This document shows positions 8,524 through 20,524 of a DNA stretch of 62,000 bases, one piece after another (the first letter of the stretch is position 1; every line of letters starts with the position of its first letter). Position numbers and translations under genes: made by a program. The notes below the pieces were generated by a model, which ran no database searches, was not told the origin of the DNA, and saw nothing but the letters and a program-made list of their open reading frames with translations. The stretch is from Symbiodinium natans (lineage: Eukaryota; Sar; Dinophyceae; Suessiales; Symbiodiniaceae). The DNA lies in the NCBI GenBank assembly GCA_905221605.1, contig CAJNDS010000298.1:1-62000 (forward strand), given 5' to 3'.

Positions 8524-8664
8524 GGAAGCCTCGCAACCGACATCAACCGACGTGCCTTGGAGGCAGAGATCGACGAGCTTCTCGAGTACGTGGGGCGGAT
8601 GCGTGCCATCGGCATCCAGAGCCGCAAGGCCCTGCTGACCAGCTCAACCGCGGCAAATGTTGAG
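8524..8664 (+). CDS. Exon of an unrecognised helical protein
   Basis: The stretch follows an acceptor (GTGAAGCAG) and ends at an AG|GCTTG donor of GC type; it is exactly 47 codons. It reads TDINRRALEAEIDELLEYV then GRMRAIGIQSRKALLTSS, with strong G/C-ending codons and the charge pattern of alpha-helices. Not recognised. A second exon may start at 8931 in the matching phase. Confidence 0.55.
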
Positions 8665-8930
8665 GCTTGTTGGCTAACCCTAAATCCAGCCCAACCCTAC
8701 TTGTAGCTGTTCACTGAGTCAGGAAGGTCTTCGGGACCAGGGTTGAGGGTTCCGAACTCGGGCGGATGCTCTGCGGATCTTGGATTGGAGTGTTCTTGGG
8801 TACTTGGGCCATGATTCTTTCTTCGCCCCGCTGCATGTTCCATGACGCTCCCTAGTGTGGGGAAGGTCACCAATCCCAAAGCCTTCGGGTGGGCGAAGCC
8901 GCACGCCCAGCCTATGGACTTTGTGTGCAG

Positions 8931-9003
8931 GATGCAGACTTCATAGGCTCAGAGGCTCAAGGCAGCTTTGCAGGCGTAACAGTCTACAACCTTGAGCATC
9001 CCA
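8931..9003 (+). CDS. Possible following exon
   Basis: After the acceptor TTGTGTGCAG the frame reads DADFIGSEAQGSFAGVTVYN. It is in phase with the exon ending at 8664. Several GC donors (after TCAGAG or TTTGCAG) could end it earlier. Not recognised. Confidence 0.35.
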
Positions 9004-9099
9004 CATCCCATCCTCATCTTTTCTTGACTAAGCCTGTATTGCGTTGCATTCTTGGGCTTGGGGGCTCAGGCTCTGGTGTGGGCAAAGTTTAGAAAGCCT

Positions 9100-10380
9100 C
9101 TCATTTCTGGTCCATTTGCTCCGGCTTCAGCTTAGCTTTGGCTTTGAAACACGTGCGCCATTTGTCTTGACCTGCCTGTGGAAGCGGGAGCTTTGAATCC
9201 TCTAGGGACAGATGCTCACGCGACACCAGAAACCAAAGCCATCGGAATAACATCCTAAAGCCCCCAAACCCCTGAATACCCCCAAACCCACTCATGGACT
9301 GCTCAGGAGTGGAGACGAGAAGGGTGAGAAGGAGAAGGGCGACACCAAGGAGGATTGCCTCCCACACCTGCGCAGTTCTTGTCGAATCTAGCTTCGTTTT
9401 TCAGCACGCAAGCGGAGTTGGAGATTGTTGCTCGTGGGTCCGCTTGTGTGCGTGTGCTTTGTGTGCTTCACTAAGCAGGACGGTATCGGGTTCGTTCTTG
9501 TTGGCAGTCGCCGATGGGACTCTCCTGACTGATTGGGTGGGATGGCGGGATCCTAGGTGATTTTATGATTTGGGAAGTCACGGAGTCACTTTGCCGGCTG
9601 CTTCGATCGTGTGTGGTGTTGGCTACCGTGCAGATGCTCGTGCACGAAGCAGTGGAGATGTCATAGTGCCGCTAGGCACAGTAAGGTGGAAGAGAGGTCA
9701 AGCAAGCCACAGTAGGCATCGATGAAAAGGATGTTTGTACCTGCGCGCAAGGAATACAGAAGAATCGTAAGAATGACAAAGAGGATAGTCAGGAAAGCAA
9801 GAGACAGAGAAGAAGAGCATCCTTGGAACCCTCTAAGCTGTAAGCTCTAAACCTCCTGTGGGCCTTCAACCAAACCCGAGGTTTACTGGAACCCCGACAT
9901 CCCCAAAATCACAAACCCTGACCCTTTGCATCCAACCCTAAAACCCTGACAAAAGACGGCTTTGAACTTCGTGTCAGAGCATGTCAAAGCGTGTCCGTTC
10001 ATGGTGTGTGTCTCCATGTGTGTATATATATATATATCTGTGTCTCTGTGTGTGTGTGCCACATGAATCCAAACTCGTGCAAGGCTTCGCTGGGCCGAGC
10101 CAATAGCCGTTAGTGGGCTCGAACAAGAATCCTTGTAGCATCATCGGGGCTGGGGCTGAGAGGACCCGTCGCAGCCAGAGCTGGAAAGTCAAGAGACGCT
10201 GTCTTCCGAGAAGGCTGACAAATTCGAGCCTCTGAATCAGGTGATCGAACTTTGCAGGGACTGCACCCAACACAAGCATCCATACTTTTTTTTTGCTCTC
10301 ACCCTCGGTGTGTGGGTGGTTGTTAGGTCTTAAGTCAACTTTTCTCCTCGCCCGCTCCTCGCCCTCCTGGTCTGGTCCCT
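9100..10380. other. No gene seen; microsatellites
   Basis: No protein-like frame bounded by splice sites was found. The stretch contains telomere-like words (CCCTAAAACCC near 9940) and a TA run followed by TG repeats at 10023-10058. It is intron or intergenic sequence. Confidence 0.4.
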
Positions 10381-10725
10381 AGAGCACTCGCCCCCAGAGA
10401 ATTCCGCAGAGAGACCAAAGACCATACGAGTGCCAACCCTCACAGAATCTCCACCCAGTATCCCGTATCCCTGGAGTGCCCTTCCGCAGAGAAGCCCGTA
10501 AAGAGTCCCGCCGAGTATCCCTTAAGTGCCCACCCACGCCCAGGAGTGCCGGTCGCAGACAAGCCTGCAGAGAGTCCCGCCGAGTATCGGAGTGGGCCCA
10601 GAGAAGCCTGCAAAGAATCCCGCCGAGTGGCCCAAGCTCACAGAGAGATCCCTGGAGCGTGTTCAAAAAGGCTCGGCCGAGTATCTTGGAGTACCCACCT
10701 GCAGAGAAGTCTGCGGAGAGCGAAG
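10380..10725 (+). repeat. Degenerate tandem repeat, unit about 50-68 bp
   Basis: The core AGAGTCCCGCCGAGTATC recurs at about 10504 and 10572, with decayed copies near 10437, 10616 and 10673. Units also share CAGAGAAGCC and GGAGTGCCC. Frames through it give repeated peptides (PAEY, ESRRVS), but there is no splice or codon evidence for coding. Reverse-strand relatives lie at 2520-2720. Confidence 0.65.
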
Positions 10726-10729
10726 TAAC

Positions 10730-12640
10730 TTACCTGTCCGGAAACGGCAGGATGGCTCCCACATCAGGTACAGGAGTTGCAGGGTCGGGATGATCGAAGT
10801 AATGATTGTTCTTGTTGTTTTGGCTGTCGGGTTCTTGTGTGAGAGCTCGGGGCTTGTGCGTTTCGGGAATGTTGATTTGCGGCTCCTGCCCTGAAGGTTC
10901 GCGGGTGAAGTGAAGGGAGAGGGATTGCCACACCAGGTTGCCCAAGCTTGGGCGTATCACCAGGGTCCAGACTTGGCAGAGCCATATCTTGAGGCCTAGA
11001 AGCCAACTAACTCTGCAACTAACTTTGCATGACGTCCCAAGCCCTCAATGCACAACCCCATACTTGTAAAGGACCGTGAAGGCCTAGTCGGGGCCTGCGC
11101 GGAGAATTCTGAAAGGAGCATTCTCCATTTCTTGCATTCTGGAAATGCTGGGTTTCCTTTCCACTTTGTTGAAATTTGACAAGGCCACTAATGCAAGTGT
11201 TTTTTCCCCGCATTTTCCTTACACATTTTCGATTATGCCCAAAGCACTGAACTTTGCACTTTGGCGACCCTTTTGCAGGTGCAAGTGGCAAATTCCAAAT
11301 CAGATGCGAGCACAGAGCTCGAGGAAAGCTTGGCTCTCAGGCTTATGCACTGGCTCACTCGCCGGAGTTGGGGTCCCGCAATGCAAAAAAGGCGGAAGCT
11401 TTTGAGCTCTGTGGAAACAGTTTGCCTGGTCGCCACCCTTGCGGCCCCAGTCCAGGGCCCAAATCAGCCCAAAGCACTGTGAGGCGAGTCCTCGGCTGCG
11501 ACCCTGGCGTCGGAGACGAGTCTGTGGCCCAGAGTGCGTGGTTTCAAGGGGACAGCTCCCGACCCCCCCTCGCCCCAAAGTGCGCTCCACTGTTGACATA
11601 AAGGTTTTAATCGGTTAGTCATGGTTGGTTCGTCATGGTTAGTCTCTGATGAGTTGTATACAGCGGGTATGCCGGGCACACGACTACGGCTTTTTCTTGG
11701 TCACTAGTCCGCATCTCTGTGTATGGGAAGAACGTGCCAGGGTCCTGGTGTGCCTGGCCCACTAGTCCAGCTTCGTATGCTGGGTTTAGCTTACGGTCTG
11801 AACTCCAAGGCACTGTGCCAGCGGGTACAAAGGGCCCCGCGCCTCGAAGTGCGAGGCCCCGGTCCAGCCGAGAAAGGGAGGAGGGGAGGTGGCAAGGGGC
11901 ATTTTTTTTAGGGCATCGTCATGGTCGTGCTCCTGGTCCTCGTCGTCGTCCTCGTCCTCGTCCGTCGTCATCATCGTCGTGGTGGTCGTGGTTGTTGCTG
12001 TTTCGGTTGTGGGTGCGGGTGCGGGAAGGGGTGGGGGTGGGGGATAATTTTTATCATTGCTATTCTTGTTTGTTGTTGTCGTTCGTGGCACGTGAATTAC
12101 GGGACGGGTTCGGGCAAGCCCGCCTTAACCTTGGTGTCAATGCCTGGCCAAGCCCGTGAATTTCGGGCTCCGGCAAGGGTCATGGTGTGTCTGGGGGGAG
12201 GGGTGCGGGCTGGGAGAATGGGAGCGTGCAAGGGCTGGCGTACTCAACAATGCACTGTTGAACTGCCACCTTTCCCGAGCGCCTGTTCAGAGTTTCATCT
12301 GTTCATCGTCTTATCGACTTGAAACTCTTCGTGTCCAAGAGCCTTCCAAGTCCCCCAGACCTGAAATGCAGGTGGAAAAGACCCGCCGAAGGCTGGGCTG
12401 GAAGGAGGGGGTTGGGAAACGGACATTCGGCGCTGTCTAGGGCTGAGGGCTTACATACTTGCTTCTTTGAAAGGGAACTTCGGTTCAGGTATGTCTGGGT
12501 CCTCGCACGCAGTGCCAGGGAAGGTAGCTAGTCGTGATTCTCCCTGTAATCCTAAGGTCTAGGGCTGGAGCTTCGAGTTCCCTGAAAACTTAAGCTCTGA
12601 ACTTCCAGATTCCAGGGCCTTGTCAGAGGTCCAAACCGGT
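10730..12640. other. No gene seen
   Basis: Contains a GTC/GTCCTC-rich low-complexity stretch (about 11920-12010) and otherwise ordinary unique sequence. No frame has both protein-like composition and splice borders. Confidence 0.35.
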
Positions 12641-13050
12641 CCTGATCGCGAAGGTGAGCCGCGAGCAGCGGCGACACCTGCAAGCGCTACGAGGCATGAA
12701 TTCAGGCAGGGACTGTTGCGAGCCGCTCAGGCCGCTTGAGCATCTTGAGCCATTGAGCCAGTCCGCGCTAGAAATCCGTAACTCGCGCTCCGTTCAGGGA
12801 TGCAGCCCCTCGCCAAGTCGACAAAGGCAGGCGCTGGTTTAAGGCTTAGGGTTCTGCATTCTCTTTCCGATCACTTTCTGGTTCAGCATGGGCTTGTTCT
12901 GATGAGCTATGATCACAGTTTTTTCACCTACTGGGTGCAGCGAGCGGGGAGGGAGAGGGTTGAGTGGGCAGGTTGGTGGCAGTGGGCGGGTGCGCGCCCG
13001 CGGGGTTTGAGATCAGGTAAGACGTGCAGAATGGCAGAGCTTCCTTGCAG

Positions 13051-13078
13051 GCGAGTTTTCAAGCAGTTGGACATGCAG
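13051..13078 (+). CDS. Possible micro-exon
   Basis: Bounded by an acceptor (TTCCTTGCAG) and a GC donor (CAG|GCAAGAC). In phase 1 it reads RVFKQLDMQ. An upstream GT donor (ATCAG|GTAAGA) lies at 13016. Only a splice-site argument supports it. Confidence 0.2.
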
Positions 13079-13586
13079 GCAAGACAGGCGGGCTGCAGCG
13101 GACCTTGTGTTGAGGTGGCCCTGGTGTTAGGGTTGTGGATCACGGGATGCAAGGACACAGGTTTGATGAGGAGGAGGTGACCTTTTCGGTCGAGATGTTT
13201 TCCTCTGTCATGCTTAGCACTTCAAGCAAGGACAACTTGGGAGCCGTATTTGTTTTCATCACTTCAAGGCCACCAACGGTTTACCTGGTTCCGGAACACC
13301 GCAGCACCAAACCCACCCTCCACAGGACCCCCTATGGCGGCCTGCAGGTACTAGCGCACTACCCCCTCACTCCATTCAAGTCCCAAGCCCTGAAGCTCAA
13401 CCTTCCCGGAGAAACCTGCAGGCCGCAGCCCGCGAGTAGTGCTTGGACAGGCAGGAGGTTTATGAGCTCATGTGCGTTCTGATGAGTGCAGGATGGAAGG
13501 GCAAGAAAAGAAAGAAGAAAGGCAAGTAGAGAAAGGATGACGGAATCCGTCTGTAAAGTTCCGTCATGTTCGACTACTACTCTTGA

Positions 13587-13730
13587 ATCCTACTCCTACT
13601 CCTCTCCTACTCCTACTCCTACTCCTACTCCTACTCCTACTGCTACTCCTACTGCTACTCCTACTCCTACTCCTACTCCTACTCCTACTCCTACTCCTAC
13701 TCCTACTCCTACTCCTACTCCTGCGCCCTC
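13587..13730 (+). repeat. (ACTCCT)n hexanucleotide array with a Pro/His/Tyr-rich frame
   Basis: About 140 bases of ACTCCT with a few ACTGCT variants. The + frame from 13486 encodes a Thr-Pro run followed by Pro- and His/Tyr-rich sequence up to a stop at 13908. A Thr-Pro linker like those of the secreted protein at 3.6 kb is conceivable, but the flanks are also low-complexity, so coding is doubtful. Confidence 0.8.
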
Positions 13731-14021
13731 CTACTTGCTACAACAGCAAGCGCCACCACCACTACCGCCACCACCACACCACCATTACCACTACAACTGC
13801 CACCACCGCTACCGCTACCACTACCCCTTGCATGCTCGAAGCCCCAACCTTAATAGAGACCTAGTCAGCCCTCAGAGCCCGAAAGACGAACAAAATCCTC
13901 AGGCATAGGTGCCCAACCGTAACACCTAAGAGTCGTAAGCCCAAAAAGCAAAAACTTATTCGTATCCAGTAGAGCTGTAGACCTCACAAGGAAAAAGGTT
14001 TTTCAACAGGGGTCTGGACAA

Positions 14022-14052
14022 AAGAGGGAGCGAGAGAGAGAGAGAGAGAGAT
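14022..14052. repeat. (GA)n microsatellite
   Basis: A run of GA units after GAGAAAG-type sequence. No gene is seen in the surrounding 13.9-15.3 kb. Confidence 0.8.
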
Positions 14053-15320
14053 AAGTAGGGAAGAAGAACTCCTTGGTTACTATAACTTGGAAGTTGTTCC
14101 TGTTTCCCCATTAAGAGCTCCCGATACGATTTGTCTCACAAACGAACAGACCACTGGAGCATGCGCTTGCGGGCGGTCCTTTCGGGGACTACGTGTAGAG
14201 GAAGGAAAGAGACAGTTCGAGCTCGCCTTCGGGTGGCTCTCTCCCTTCGAGAGAGGAAGCAGATAAGTTTCGTTCTGTACACGCTGTTCGGCTCCATGAG
14301 GGTTCTCTGTTTGTCGGCCTTTGAAGCCCTGGCCCCTGGGCCTACCCCCGACTGGCACTCGGCTTGATCCCGACAAGGCGAAGATGCCTGGTCAATGCCG
14401 TGGGCAGAGGCATGACCCTTTGCCCTTTGAAAATTGAAGGTCCGCACGTGTTCGCCTTTCGTAAACATCTTGTGTTGCTGTTGTCCCGGCGGCGGCTGCC
14501 GTTCCCCCGCAAAGTGAGGGAATCATAGTTCATGTTCCGAGAATTAGAGCAGCTAGGTCCAGCTAGGTATTGACATCTTCCATGTTTCTTGCTCCACCCC
14601 TTAAGTTCCACCTGCACACAGACCTTGCACCACACGCCTCCTGTCATTGGCACAATGAGCCCCGAACCCCTCACACTCAACGCCCCAGAATAAAACTCGG
14701 ATGCGTGCAGATGGAAACAAGTGGTTCTTGGGGTTAAGAAGGGCACCTTCCCCTAAACGAGCCTAGTTCTACATTTTTTTACATGTCCGAAGTCCACTGA
14801 AGAACCGGGTGAAGTTGATGAAGCCTCCAGGTCCACCACCCACTTGAGTGGACGGACGAGGCCTACCAACAGGAGGCCTGGCCCAAGTGAGGGCACCAGC
14901 ACAAACAGCTTGTGAAGCAGCCCTTCAAACCCTACAGACCAGAGGCCTGACGATCGCACCAACAAGCCCGGACTCCTCAACCAAAAGCCGAATTAGCCGA
15001 GACCCTGCAAAAAATGCCGAGGCCTCAAACTGCGTGGCATCGCATGGCAAAAAAAATAGTATCCAGATTTAAGGCTCAAGTGAAAAGTTTTCAGGTGTGG
15101 TTGGGGGTGGGGGCTTTGGGAGGGAGCGCTGTTTTTGTGCAGAAGCCTCGAGTCTCTGCTTGCCAGGCCTTCTATCCCACGGTGTACCCGTCGATTTCAA
15201 CCTCGTTTGGCCCTTAGCGCACACAACATCGAGGGATCCGACTTGTGGACATTAAACCAGGAATGTGCAGTAAAGCAAGCGCTACTGAGCTACTGCTCAG
15301 AGTTCCAAGCTTGTCTCAAG

Positions 15321-15390
15321 GCACGTGCACCTCCTGGAGATGGAGGGCATGTGCCTGGTGGGGTGCCCATGCGTGCAAAAGGGCATAGGA
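15321..15390 (+). CDS. Exon candidate, unrecognised
   Basis: After the acceptor CTTGTCTCAAG, the phase-1 frame reads HVHLLEMEGMCLVGCPCVQ with almost only G/C-ending codons. The frame stays open to a TGA near 15427. It is the best coding-like stretch between 9 and 20 kb, but I recognise no family and the 3' border is unclear. Confidence 0.4.
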
Positions 15391-15429
15391 TTCACAGAAG
15401 CGGTGTGGGGCGCCTTTCGAGCTTGACTG

Positions 15430-17595
15430 AGAGAAATTCGGGCAGCTTGTGGTTTGGGCGCTGGTTCGAGGGTTGCTAGAGACACTGCTGTGGCTGTCAC
15501 TAGGGTTTGAGACAGAATGCTCTGGCTCACTTCTCCAAGAATGTCAAGGTTTTCAAGCACACTTGAGAAGCAGGGCTGAAGCAGCTGCAAGTTCTCGGGT
15601 TGCCTCACTGTTTCGCAGTGAACATGTAGGATCCTGGTTGAGGATCCCTGCCCACTTTTCGCATGTTCAGAGAGGAGGAGGCAGAGAGGGCCCAAAAGCG
15701 CAGCTTCGGCGCGGGTGTCGGTGCTTCGGGTCCCTTAAAAATCCGGCTGAGTCCGGGAGGCTTGGTTTGCTCAGCAGCCCTGGTACTCCCAGACTTTGAG
15801 ACACTTTGCAAAGATTGAGGATGGCATGGCTGCTGGTCATGGCCCGCTCCTGCAGGAGGAGGGAGGGTTGCCTATGAAATCCATTTCATATTCTTCTTCT
15901 TTGGTGATTTGTATTTGTGCTCTTGTGACTGCAATTGTAATGTCAGCCAACAAATTTGTGTTTATTGCAGCGAACAGTATAGCCCATGGATTATCTCCAA
16001 CGCGGTTCATTAAATTTAATTGCAATATTTTGTTGCATAGGGGTGTGGCAGTCGGGTTTTTCGTTTTTGGCGGCTTGAAGTTTGGGAAGTAGTTATTGAA
16101 CAGTCAATGATGTGAAACTAAGAGACTACAAGAGTCCGGGGTTACGGGAAGCCTACTGCCCTAGGGGGCAAGCTACGGGCCCTCCGATCGCGACACCTTC
16201 TGTCGCCGTTTGTGGCATTAAACCAGCGCCCCAACCGCAGGATGTAGTTTTGACTTCAAGTTTCGCATGCTGAGGATTGATGTTCAGTCCTGTTGCAGTG
16301 CCGCTCTGCATCCCTCTGTTGGGAACACCAGCAACGTGCCGTGAGCATCCCCTGAAGCCCCAACTTCACTCGAAGCTCTCCCCCCTCAACCCAGGGCAGC
16401 CCCGATGTTCTCAGCTTGAACTGCCTCAGGACGGCTGCATGCTTCAGGCTCGCCTGAGGTGTAGAGCTTGTGACGAGTTGTATTTGATGATCTTTTCTGC
16501 CGCTGCTGCTGCTACTACGACGGCGTGGCGGCGGCGGCGGTGCTAGCGCCGGCGCCTGCGGCGACGGCGACGACGACGGCGGCGACGACGACGAAAACGA
16601 CGATGACAAGCACCGCACTGCTGCTGCTCCTCGCTCCCCAAATGATTGGTCTCAGTCTTGCTTCTCGGTGCTAGCTCCTAGTATCAAGGCCTGACACTAC
16701 AGTACCACTATCGCTACGGTCTTCTCCACCACTGCTCCCACTGCTCCTATCAGTGAATCAGTTCAACAACGGCCACCCCCTTGAAATTGGTCTGTGTGGA
16801 GGGGGGGGGGTAACCCTTGGTCCCGCCAATAAACGGAATTGGTCCAGACCAATTCTGGTGACCGTGGGGGGGGGTAACCGAAATTGGTCTGGGACCATTT
16901 TCCGTCTCTCTCCTTGGAGCCGTCCCGCGTTTCGTCCGGCACCCCCCGCCACCCGCCCCCCCCCCCCCCCTAGAAGGGGGGGACCATGTTCTACACCTGC
17001 CACTCCTTGCCATTTGCGATCCCACAACGACGATTTTTCTCATTGTTGTTGTTACTCGTACTCGTACTACTGCTACGACTACTTGCGCCGGTTTTCTTGT
17101 AGCACTCAGTATTGGCATTGGTATAGATTGCTCGTATTTGAGCTTTCCTTGCAGCGGGGGGGGGGGGGGGTGGCTGATACTCTCTATTACAAGTGTGAAC
17201 ACTCTCTCATGCACTCCTGCCTTTTTGTTCCGGTTTCGGCTGCCACAGCTCTGGGTTGGCCTCTTTGGTACTGGACTTTGCAGCAGTTGGTCAAGCATGT
17301 TTGACACTGGTATGTACATCACTTTTCTAAACCCAGAACTAAAGCAGTGCGACTCCACGACTCTGAAACCTTCCACCCTAAACCCTGAGCTACCTCTACT
17401 CCTACTCCTACTCCTACTCCTACTGCTCTGCTTTGCTACTGCTAGTACTGCTGCCACAGTATTGCCACTCCAATTCTCCTATTCCTACACCTATTCCAAC
17501 GGATGGCCACGACGACTGCGATATGACGGGCTTGGAGCCATGCCCAAAAACCCTCGAAGACGTGGAAGATTCCCTCAATGCTGACAGGTGCTGAA
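15430..17595. other. No gene seen; trinucleotide and C/T-rich low complexity
   Basis: Holds CTG/CGG/GAC-type trinucleotide runs (16498-16615), poly-C/poly-G runs (about 16801, 16866, 16957, 17157) and (CTC CTA)n near 17395-17422. The 16430 word GGACGGCTGCATGCTTCAGG is nearly repeated at 18377. No coding frame is supported. Confidence 0.4.
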
Positions 17596-17706
17596 AAGTA
17601 AATGGGTACTCCCAGAATACCCCTTTAGTGCCCCAAATAGAATAGAATCCCCTTAAAGGGACCCCGCCCAAATAGGGTACCCCTATTTTCGGAAACCCCC
17701 AAATAC
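17596..17706 (-). repeat. Short dispersed element, about 110 bp
   Basis: The - strand reads through all of it as FPKIGVPYLGGVPLRG and IWGTKGVFWEYPF, a peptide pattern I recall from many predicted Symbiodiniaceae proteins, where it marks a small dispersed repeat. The end sequence GGGTACCCCTA-TTT is also found at 45349-45380. Confidence 0.45.
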
Positions 17707-18639
17707 GTGTCTGAGTTACCTTCTCCTTAGTCATCTTTAAAGCCGAAGCTTTCCTCAAGGAAACCTGGATTTGCCACTCAAGCTTGTGCAGCCCTCCCTT
17801 GGGTTCCTCCTCTACTGGGCCCAACACTTCTTTGTGCTAGAGAATCAAGGACTGAGTAACATGTCTTGCTATGATGCTGCCGATTTAGCATGAACTGCTA
17901 GGCAGATGGCCTGGCTTTCGCCGACGATGGCATGACGGGCCATGGCGTGCTGATGCAGGAGGACTTTCTAAGCCTCCAGGGATCATCGAGCTTGAGTTCG
18001 ACGTTCAGCTGTGAACTGCAAGGCAGAAGCAGGATGTCGGGTTGTGTTGGCAAAGCATTGTCGGCTCTCAGGATCAGGTGCAAACAGATAAGATATATTG
18101 TGTCACAAAGGCCACTCAGAGCGTGCAACCCCTGTTACAGTTGATGTCTGAACTTGGTTGGGAGGTACACATTGTCTTTTTTGCTGCAACGTCTTCGTCA
18201 TGGGGTTTGTTTGAATCTCAGGTTTCCGGGATGAGGGGCCAGGCTCATGGAAGACACCCCGAGGCCCAAATTCTTGCCGAAACTTGAATCCAAAGTCTCT
18301 AATTGGCCCCCCAAACCTTAACAAACCTATGGCTACCATGGGGACTCAGGGCCTGCGCCCTTTGCCATTATTTCAGGACGGCTGCATGCTGCAGGCGAGT
18401 CCGATTCTGATATGGTGTCGAGAGATGTTGGCTGTTATCGGAAGTCTGGGCTGGGCTGAACATGTGCAGGTTGGTCTTGGAACGCAAGTAATGGAGACTT
18501 GCCTTGTTGGATGCTGGGCGTCCCGAGCCTTAACCCTACACTCCCCCAAGCACAGAAAGCGTAAGATAGGCAAGCCCGGAACCTTGCCATCCTCGCCCCG
18601 AATTGCCGAACCTCGACTCGAAAGCCGCAAGTGGGGATC

Positions 18640-18700
18640 CCGGGAGGCCGACACCATGCCTGCTGGGCACATGATGCACATGGACGAGCATATGATGCTG
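18640..18700 (+). CDS. Possible exon with Met/His-rich peptide
   Basis: The + frame reads ADTMPAGHMMHMDEHMMLQ between an AG|GC acceptor-like site and a CAG|GCC donor-like site. Met/His clusters of this kind bind copper in some proteins. No family or partner exon is known. Confidence 0.25.
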
Positions 18701-18899
18701 CAGGCCGCCCCCACAGTGTTCTTGAGATGTCTTGTGTGGCCCTGGAAAGTGTTTCTTAGGGCGGAAGTTCTGGATTTAGCATTGGGCCTTCTGAGCCTTC
18801 ATCTTGCCATGGTTTCGAGCGCCACTTGCGCTCACGTGCAGCACTTCGTGCGATGGCCAGAGAACAGGAAATGAGAACCTCTCAGTCTCAACTCTGAGG

Positions 18900-20450
18900 G
18901 AAACTCAGAGAAGGGGATCAGGGTGGGGGGATGGGCGGGGCTTCGGCCTTGTGGACACAAAACAAACAAGCCTTAGCAAAACTCTAGGGCCTCTAGGGTT
19001 TTGATGTGGTTCGATGGCAGCTGGTTTAGGGCCAGGGAGTTCACAGGTTTTGGAGCAAAGGGCATGGCAGAGACTGGGGGGGAGTAAGGGGTCTTAGCGT
19101 GTGCACCTGAAACTTTGCAAGCCTGAAGCTCAGGCCGCCCGAAAGAAAGCCAGCTTTGCTGGCAAAGCAACAGACCACCCAAAGAAGCCAGAAGCACGAA
19201 GCATGTTGTGTTCGTCCTGTGCGTTTTCTTGGACAGCCCGGAGGGGTCCACGCGTCGGGCCACGTCGGATGCAAACGGAGTTGAACAGTTGCAAAGGACG
19301 TGAACATGAAGCGGTTTCCCGTCCAAGGTGAAGGAGCTTCCTGACAGAAGCCCAACCCCCTAACCAGAAGTTTGCCGGAAAGATGGCCGCGGAATGGGCT
19401 TCTACATGTGTTTTCCCGTTTGGGTCAAAGCATTTGTGTGAAAACAACATGCGTTAAAACATGTCTTCACATGCTTCGCATGTGAGGCAGGCTCGCGCAT
19501 GATGTGGGCCATTTCTTCCGCCGCCATCTTGAGGATAAACCTGGTAACCCCCTCCCCAAGGCTTTCAGAGAGCCTGTTCACAGTAGCAAGACTGGACGGA
19601 AGCATACGCAAGCTCCATTTGTGGAACCCTTCTCTTTTGACAAGGGAAGGGTTCCATGGAAGCATATGGGATGAAACAGGCAAAGCACTGATCTAAGCAG
19701 CCTGCTGCGATGCTGGTTCCAAACTTCAAAGTTTCTGAAGCACCCACACGCTGAACCCTTGAAGAAGAATAAAAGGAACGCCTCACCAAAAACCATAGTC
19801 GAACAGCATCGTGCAAGAAGCCCTTTAAAGTTTGAAGCCTACATGCAGAAATGTACAGAGGGTTGGCGCAGGACTGGCCTCACCAAATGGTCAACGGCGC
19901 CTACCATGCCCAGGCCAGCTGGACACAGCTATTGCGCACGTTAGACTTTTATATATTTGTTTTGGAAGAAACCTGTTATAAGCACCTTACGCGCCTTACA
20001 TTTGAACGCAAAGAAAGTTCTGGGTTGAAGATACCACACCAGATGAAGGAGTTTCGAGTATCTGAGAGGTCCAGCAGTCACCTGGTTGCAAGTTCCACGC
20101 CAATTCGCAGGCGAAAGTGTTACCGGACCCAAGGCACAATTTTGCAACATGATGGGCAGCCTCCGCTCTGTCATAGACGATCAGAGGGTTCAAGGCCCCT
20201 TCGCAAGAAGACCCTCTGGCCATCGGCCTCAGAGTCACGATACCGGCAGGATGAGGCCTCTCGAGACTCGGGCTCTCGTGTTCAGCATAAAGCCGCTGTC
20301 AGTAAAGAGCACTTGTCCGAAGCCGTCCAATAAGCTCAATGCAAAGCGCACAATGTTGTGATGATGCTTTCTAGGCCCCCTCGTAAGCTTGACTGTTGTG
20401 TCATCCGGGCTGAACATGTCCTATCAGCTTTGACGGAGCAGACCACCCTA
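18900..20450. other. No gene seen
   Basis: Unique sequence with several short inverted words and telomere-like fragments. No frame has convincing codon pattern plus splice sites. Confidence 0.3.
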
Positions 20451-20461
20451 AAACTCTTCAG

Positions 20462-20524
20462 GCCATGCCGCCTCCACCCCCACCCGCGCCGCCGCCTCTG
20501 GCCCGGAATGATGAGGCCAACGGA
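20462..20524 (+). CDS. Possible proline-rich exon
   Basis: After CTCTTCAG the frame reads MPPPPPPAPPPLARNDEANG and reaches a stop at about 20529, with an AG|GC donor-like site before it. The low-complexity content makes chance likely. Confidence 0.2.

Noticed and set aside
15060-15085. TTTAAGGCTCAAG, similar to the end of the dinoflagellate spliced leader
   Set aside because: The leader's CCATTTTGGCTCAAG is not matched; only GGCTCAAG is shared, which is expected by chance.
16750-17457. 235-codon open frame on the - strand
   Set aside because: It runs through poly-Gly, Arg-Ser and poly-Pro low-complexity sequence made by G and C runs; no splice, codon or family support.
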